Below, in pieces: positions 58,818 to 64,000 of a DNA stretch of 64,000 bases; position 1 is the stretch's first letter; the number at the start of each line of letters is the position of its first letter. The stretch comes from Agrostemma githago. Lineage: Eukaryota; Streptophyta; Magnoliopsida; Caryophyllales; Caryophyllaceae. The translations under genes were made by a program, and so were the position numbers. The stretch is from the NCBI GenBank assembly GCA_958450325.1, contig OY288246.1, forward strand, positions 42,275,619 to 42,339,618. Reading direction: 5' to 3'. The notes beneath the pieces were generated by a model. That model did not search any database and was not told the DNA's origin. It saw only the letters and a list, made by a program, of their open reading frames with translations.

Positions 58818-60597
58818 TGATGCGCATTGTCGCTGACACGCATGCAAACAATATTTTTAGTCCCAACTCACTACTATGTAGTAGCGGCAAGTCGAGGTCG
58901 AACCACAGGGAGGAGCGGTTAAGCGATACTGGTCAAGTCTGAGGTTTAGTTGCGATTGGGATTAAGATGTGGGGTTTTGGGACGAGAGGAGATGAACTAA
59001 TGCTAGCGAGCTACATAACTAAAGCTAGAAACAATAATGGGAAAGGCGTTAGGGAGAGTCGGTGAGTCGGAAATCAAGATAAAAGTATAACATCGCAAGA
59101 ATTATCAGAAGATGTATAAGGGAGGTTCCACCTTTCGGTTTCCCTACCGACTAAGTCTAAGCCCGCTTTCGCGACGAATAAACTAAGGTCTTTAGACGGA
59201 ATTACCCAAACCCCAAGTATCCCCATATTGGTCCGAGTGATTCAAGTCAACCTAGGTGATCAAGCTAAGTCAATCAAAACACAACAATTCCATCAAGACA
59301 ATATCACCCTCAAATGCAATATTCTCACAAGATAAAACCTTTTTCCTAGAATTCCTCCTCCCCTATCCCCCTAACTAAAATCTACTCACTACTCATAATA
59401 AAACTAAAACTAAGGGGCCTAGAAGAAAAACTAAACATGATTAAACTAGAGGAGAAACAATTAATCTAAGACAATAAAGAAAACTACACTAACAAACAAC
59501 CATAAAGAGGAGAATAGACTAACACACAAACTAAGGAGAAACAAACAAAGGAGAGAGAAAAACTAACCAACAACTTAAAAATAAGACTAACAATGGATTA
59601 ACAAGAAACTAAAATAAAACTAGTTAATGGAGAAATGGAAAGGAAAGAAACTACCAACAATGGAGGAAAACTCAAAAGGAGAAGATGAAGATTGACATAA
59701 AAGATGAAGCTTCAAGAAAGAATACAAAGATCTTGTCACGAAACCCTTGCAAAACCCTTGAATTCTTCAATAAAAACACAAGTCTTCAACTAAAGATGGA
59801 AACTTTATTACAAATTATAGAGTAGAATTAATCTAATACTAATAAGATCTACTAAGTTTATGGAGATTTTTGCTAAGGAAGCTTACTACAACTACTACTA
59901 CTACTATGGAGATCTCCTATACTTCTCTAACCTAAGGAGGCACAATTAGGACACACCCAAGGCACAAAACCCTAGGTTAAATATATATATACTAGTCTTA
60001 ATGGGTCACACAATCTTAAGCCCATAATCCAATTCCTCTTCTTTAAGCTAGACCTTCACCCTTTTGCATCTTCATGGGGCAAAACTTCACCCTGCGGTTG
60101 ACGAGTTGACACCACCGAGTGAAATTTCACCCGGTGAGATTTTCTTCTCTTTTCGCGATTTTTGCGCTTTTCTCCATCGGGCGAAATTTTGCCCGGTCGT
60201 TTCGCCCGGTGGTGAGCGTCCACGAAAATCTTCGGGAGGTGGAAAATGTCATCGGGCAAAATTTCGCCTGGTGATGACTCATCGGGTGAAATTTCATCCG
60301 GTGATACTTTACCTCTTTTCCGGTCTCTTTCTTGTCGATCAATTGGATTACTCGAACTTTCAGTTGTGTGCTTTGCTCTTTGGACCGTATCTCTCTCATG
60401 CTCGTAGAAGCTCAGACACGTTTTTGGTCGAAAATCCTATCAAAATAGACAGAAAACTACCAAAAACACGTAAAATGCAAAAGAGAGACACTAATGCGAG
60501 AATTACTCAAAATACGGCGATAATCGCACTTTAATCTCGCAAAACGGAGGAAAAACAGGTTTAAATGGGAGGAAAAACGGTCCAAATTTGGCACACG
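58818..60597 (-). mobile_element. Element C2 5' LTR (1,780 bp)
   Basis: Minus strand begins at 60,597 (CGTGTGCCAAATTTGG, against TGTGTGCC in the 3' copies) and ends GCGCATCA at 58,818. Word cluster at 60,110-60,305, TATATATA at 59,979-59,991. It is the only full-length C LTR in the window. The element to its left is transcribed leftward into the palindrome. Confidence 0.88.
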
Positions 60598-60619
60598 ACA
60601 GATACGAATCGGAAACCTA

Positions 60620-61750
60620 GACAAAATGACAAGGACTGGGTACAGTCCAAATGACACGTGTGTGTGCCACCGCTGCAACTAGGTATCGTACATCGCGTCC
60701 GTCAATTGGAGCGGGACGCTGATTATGGCCTTAGTCTCAGAAATCCTCTGAGTCCATCCAAATTGCCTCAGAATTAATGCGATCCGAATTGATATGAACG
60801 GACCAATCAAGTGACAGGACTACTAAATACTGAGCCTAGTCCCTCTTGGCTAACCCCATCAAAACGGAAAGAAACTACCAAGCAACGGTCCACCTGATCA
60901 AGGGACCTCAATGGAACACAAGTTCCTCCTCCCTGTAATCCCGGTTTATGTCAAGGCTCTTGCTCATGCGCCTCTTCCTCGAACTCACATGACTGTTGCG
61001 GTATCTGCGTACATCAAGACGGGGCTCCATGATCAGCAGCCTCTCGTACAGCCAAGTCTGGCATGACAAAGTCTCGTAAGATTAAAAAACGAGACAAGAC
61101 GAGATGGGAGGTATACCTGCAGAAGTCGACAGCTGCCTGCCAGTTACCTGTCGAAGTCAATCCTCCTGGCATCAAGGCCCTTGATAATCTCCCCGGGTAT
61201 TAACCAAGCTGGACTGTGACCAGTCTCCATTTGGTCCACCACGCCAAGCAGCCGAATCTGGCCTATGCACGAATCATCCTCCATTCGCCTCTCAAAGGCA
61301 TAACAATGAAGCATGCAGAAAGACAAGGTCGTACGCCTGTGGGAAGCAATGATCCTCACATCTTTCCCATTCATAAATTTGTCAGATAAATCAAACAGGG
61401 AAACGGAATTTCCCTGCGCCATTCGGTCTACCTCAGCATGAGATAGACCTAACAATTCCTTCAACTTTCTCCTCGGGTCAGGATAAAATGAAGGAATAAC
61501 GGGACGGACACCATCCCTCAACAGAAGCTATCTCCTCAGAAAGAGGACAAATTTCTCCCCGAGGAAACGCAAAACCGTGATTAGTCGTGTCCCAAAAAGA
61601 CATACAAGCGTCTAAAAAGTAACAGTCAACCTTAAGACGCTGCAACGGAAACAGGGCAGAATTTCTCATTTGATTAAGATGAAATTTCTCCTCATCCCGG
61701 AAGCTTCGAGACCATACCTGCGGCAATGCAGTCAAATTCTCGATACCCAT
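60620..61750 (-). pseudogene. E2 antisense accessory gene, frameshifted
   Basis: Second copy of the 19,430-20,571 gene. MGIENLTALPQVWSRSFRDE, then PRGEICPLSEEIASVEGW, a frameshift near 61,500, then YPDPRRKLKELLGLSHAEVD and METGHSPAWLIPGEIIKGLD. Nucleotide similarity continues to about 60,610 (GTCAATTGGAGCGGGACGCTGA). It lacks the CACTCGATCGAGTG words found in the E1 intron. C2 inserted just beyond its 3' side. Confidence 0.5.
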
Positions 61751-62409
61751 GGAAAAATCATACTGTTACTATTGCCAACATTTCAATCAATGAAATCAAG
61801 GTATCTAACGCGGTTTCATCCACAAAACATTTTTACACACACCGTTACCACCACCAAAATTCCAATCAAATGAATCAAGGTATATTAACACGGTTTCATT
61901 CTCCCTTTCAAAAACCCCTTTCACTGCTACCACCACCTAAATTCCCGTAACGAGAATTTAGCCACACAAACTTCATTTTTAAGAACCACCATGGACATCG
62001 TGTTTTCTGAAAAATACCCTCCACATCGCAAACATCAAACTCCTAACTAATAGAAGTCTCGATAGAAATGCGACCCCATGATTTACACATCTCTTCAAAT
62101 CGGTTCTTCTACAACCGTCATTTTGCAAAATCACAATTTCATGCCATTACTATCGTCAAATTTTCAACTCATGAACTCTTGACACCCACATGGCAACACT
62201 TCCCGACATAACATAAACAATGTCACTTAATCGTCGTAATGACAATTTTCAAACTCCCACTTCCGAAAACTCACTTTTCAAAATCAATCCATTTTCGAGA
62301 ACATCAAAATCCTTTGATTCCGAGTCGGGATCGAGATCAACTCCTCGAAACCCTGGAAGGAACCGAAAGGAGGCGTCACGAAAGGCCACTAGGGCAAGAA
62401 TTAGTCCTT

Positions 62410-62697
62410 AGCGGCGACCTGTATGTCGAGTATGCAAAGTTCGCCCCTCCCACTGAGGTCATGACCTTTCGAAGGCCTTGCAGGCAGTTTAAAGATTTGG
62501 GGGTATCCTATGCATAAGCTCTCAAGAAATTGCAGGATGCATGGTTGTTATGGCCCGTAGGCCCCACTCCTGACCCACCGGTGGATAAGAGAGGCGTACC
62601 CTTGAATCCGAACGCCTACTGCTTCTACAACCAAGGTAAGGACCATGAAATCCTGACATACACTGAGCTCAAGCACGAGGTGCGGGATCTAGTTTAA
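62410..62697 (+). pseudogene. E2 Tat/Ogre-type gag C-terminal fragment
   Basis: FRRPCRQFKDLGVSYA, a stop, ALKKLQDAWLLWPVGPTPDP and NPNAYCFYNQGKDHEILTYT-ELKHEVRDL are typical of the gag-protease linker of Tat/Ogre elements, with a degenerate CX2-type H finger. The frame ends at 62,697. The stop lies where relatives have Lys. Confidence 0.7.
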
Positions 62698-64000
62698 GAT
62701 CTTAATTATCTAGGATCATTGATTCTTTTCTTCTTATCTCCGCTTCTTCCAATTCTTCCCTTACATTTTCTCATCTTCATTCTTATGTTGAATCCTCGTT
62801 CTATTCTTCTTCTTCACCATCTTCCTCTTGAGATTCTTTGGTAGACCAAATTCTGTCTTAGTCAACCCTTTTGGAAGTTAAATATGTTGGAGGTTTAGTT
62901 AACTCTTTATTACCAATGGTTTGAAGATTGTGAGTGTTGCCCTGTTATCTAATCTAGTGAGCTTTTGAGGAATTGATTTGAATGGTATTAGTTGATTAAC
63001 GGAATTAAGATTGTACCATAGAGATTGATCAAGCTTGGGTTATGAATTACTTAATCGTAGAGAGGACTATGAGTTGAGTAAATTTTTGGATAGTGAGAAT
63101 TATATCATATTTTGATAGATACCTAATACCCAACATAGTACCTAGTCAAGTGTGAATAATAATATTACTTGGGATCCCTACCTAATGTTGACTTAATGGA
63201 CTAATCGTGGAATTTTGGGATCATAAATCACTGTTTAAGATGTTAGCCTAAGTGTAGTGGTACCATTTCAGGTCCTCAATAATGTTTAGTAAATTTTGGT
63301 TGACATAGATTAAACCTTGTTTCTTATGGATTAGATTGTTGATCGTTGATGTAAGGTTGTAACCTACTAATTTTTGAATTGACTGACCTAAATTTGGATA
63401 GATCATTGTAAACCTTGAAGAATAGAAACATCTTGCACATTTAGAAGTCAGACTTATCGTGTTGTTTTGAGGAATACTTTAATGCCAATCATCTTGATAG
63501 ATTTATAGTTCAGAACCCTTTGACCAACGAGATTGTGGCTTCATTGAGTTATTAAACATTTTAGTGGTTTCGCTATTGCGATATGGAATTTGATGGATGG
63601 TGCGTGCTATTTATATATGATGATTATTACGTCTTTTACGCACGCATTTTCTTGCATATCGAGTAGCATTGTCTACTATTTTCCCCCGAATTTGATACTT
63701 TATGGTCTTGTTGCATCTTATGTAGGGAATGGACTCGTAGACGCATAAACAAGGCAAAAATCGGTCTTAAAGATGAAATATTATGCGAAATAAGAAAAGA
63801 GAATGATCGTTTCCAAATAGGTCAAATTAAACCGTGAATATCATGAGTTTTACAACTCTAATTGAGCTGATTTCAGTTGCCTTGGAAAGCTCTTTCTCTT
63901 AGCTTTCCAACGGTATATTACACGTCCGATTTGAAGAAGTAACGAAGAAATGACAAGCGTTTGAAGTTGAGCGCGCATTGCTGAGAACGGAAACAGGTCA
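62698..64000. other. Unrecognised AT-rich sequence
   Basis: No gene, repeat boundary or structural RNA that I can support. The last 250 bases (GCTTTCCAACGGTATATTAC and surroundings) resemble phrases common in plant LTRs, but no end is visible. Confidence 0.5.

Overview
The window is a nested block of plant transposable elements. I found no host gene, rRNA or tRNA gene. Flowering-plant origin is shown by CACTA termini and a TNP2-type transposase, LTR retrotransposons primed by tRNA-Asp (binding site TGGCGCCGTTGCCGGGGA), Athila-type ORF1 proteins, Tat/Ogre-type gag fragments and a plant mobile domain gene. A large, repeat-rich eudicot genome is my best guess; the sequence does not identify a species.

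Left part (1-31,345). An old Tat-like retroelement (E1; antisense accessory gene at 19,430-20,571, LTR 21,059-23,823, gag start 24,203) was hit by a CACTA transposon (visible part 14,757-19,107). The CACTA carries an intact hAT-type MITE (15,783-16,542) and was in turn hit by LTR element B (5' LTR 13,222-14,756; 3' LTR 1-622 plus 8,103-8,595). B's 3' LTR was hit by element A (623-8,097, duplication GTTAT). E1's gag was also hit by element D (3' LTR 24,432-26,078, gag-protease ORF to 31,345).

Middle (31,346-53,001). A giant, nearly perfect palindrome. Two 9,944-bp arms flank a 118-bp spacer (42,940-43,057). The left arm has since gained a solo LTR (37,920-39,547) with a clean 5-bp duplication, 8 extra TA units and one A. 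Each arm holds the 3' end of a C-type element, accessory-gene debris, a plant mobile domain pseudogene and an 80-bp hairpin minisatellite.

Right part (53,002-64,000). The rest of element C2 (ORF1-like protein, gag-protease, 5' LTR 58,818-60,597) sits inside a second E-type element (accessory gene 60,620-61,750, gag fragment to 62,697). The last 1.3 kb is unrecognised.

A, B, C2 and D share one unusual plan. None shows reverse transcriptase, RNase H or integrase. Each has a palindromic DNA word of its own, clustered both in its LTR promoter and in an internal region after gag. Each has two copies of a hairpin with an AGGA or AGGG loop followed by a TTTAGTGTGGGGGA-type purine tract: one next to the 3' LTR and one 0.7-1.7 kb upstream. 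The stems of these hairpins differ between copies by paired changes. These repeated structured elements, the internal promoter-like module and the palindrome are the most interesting content.
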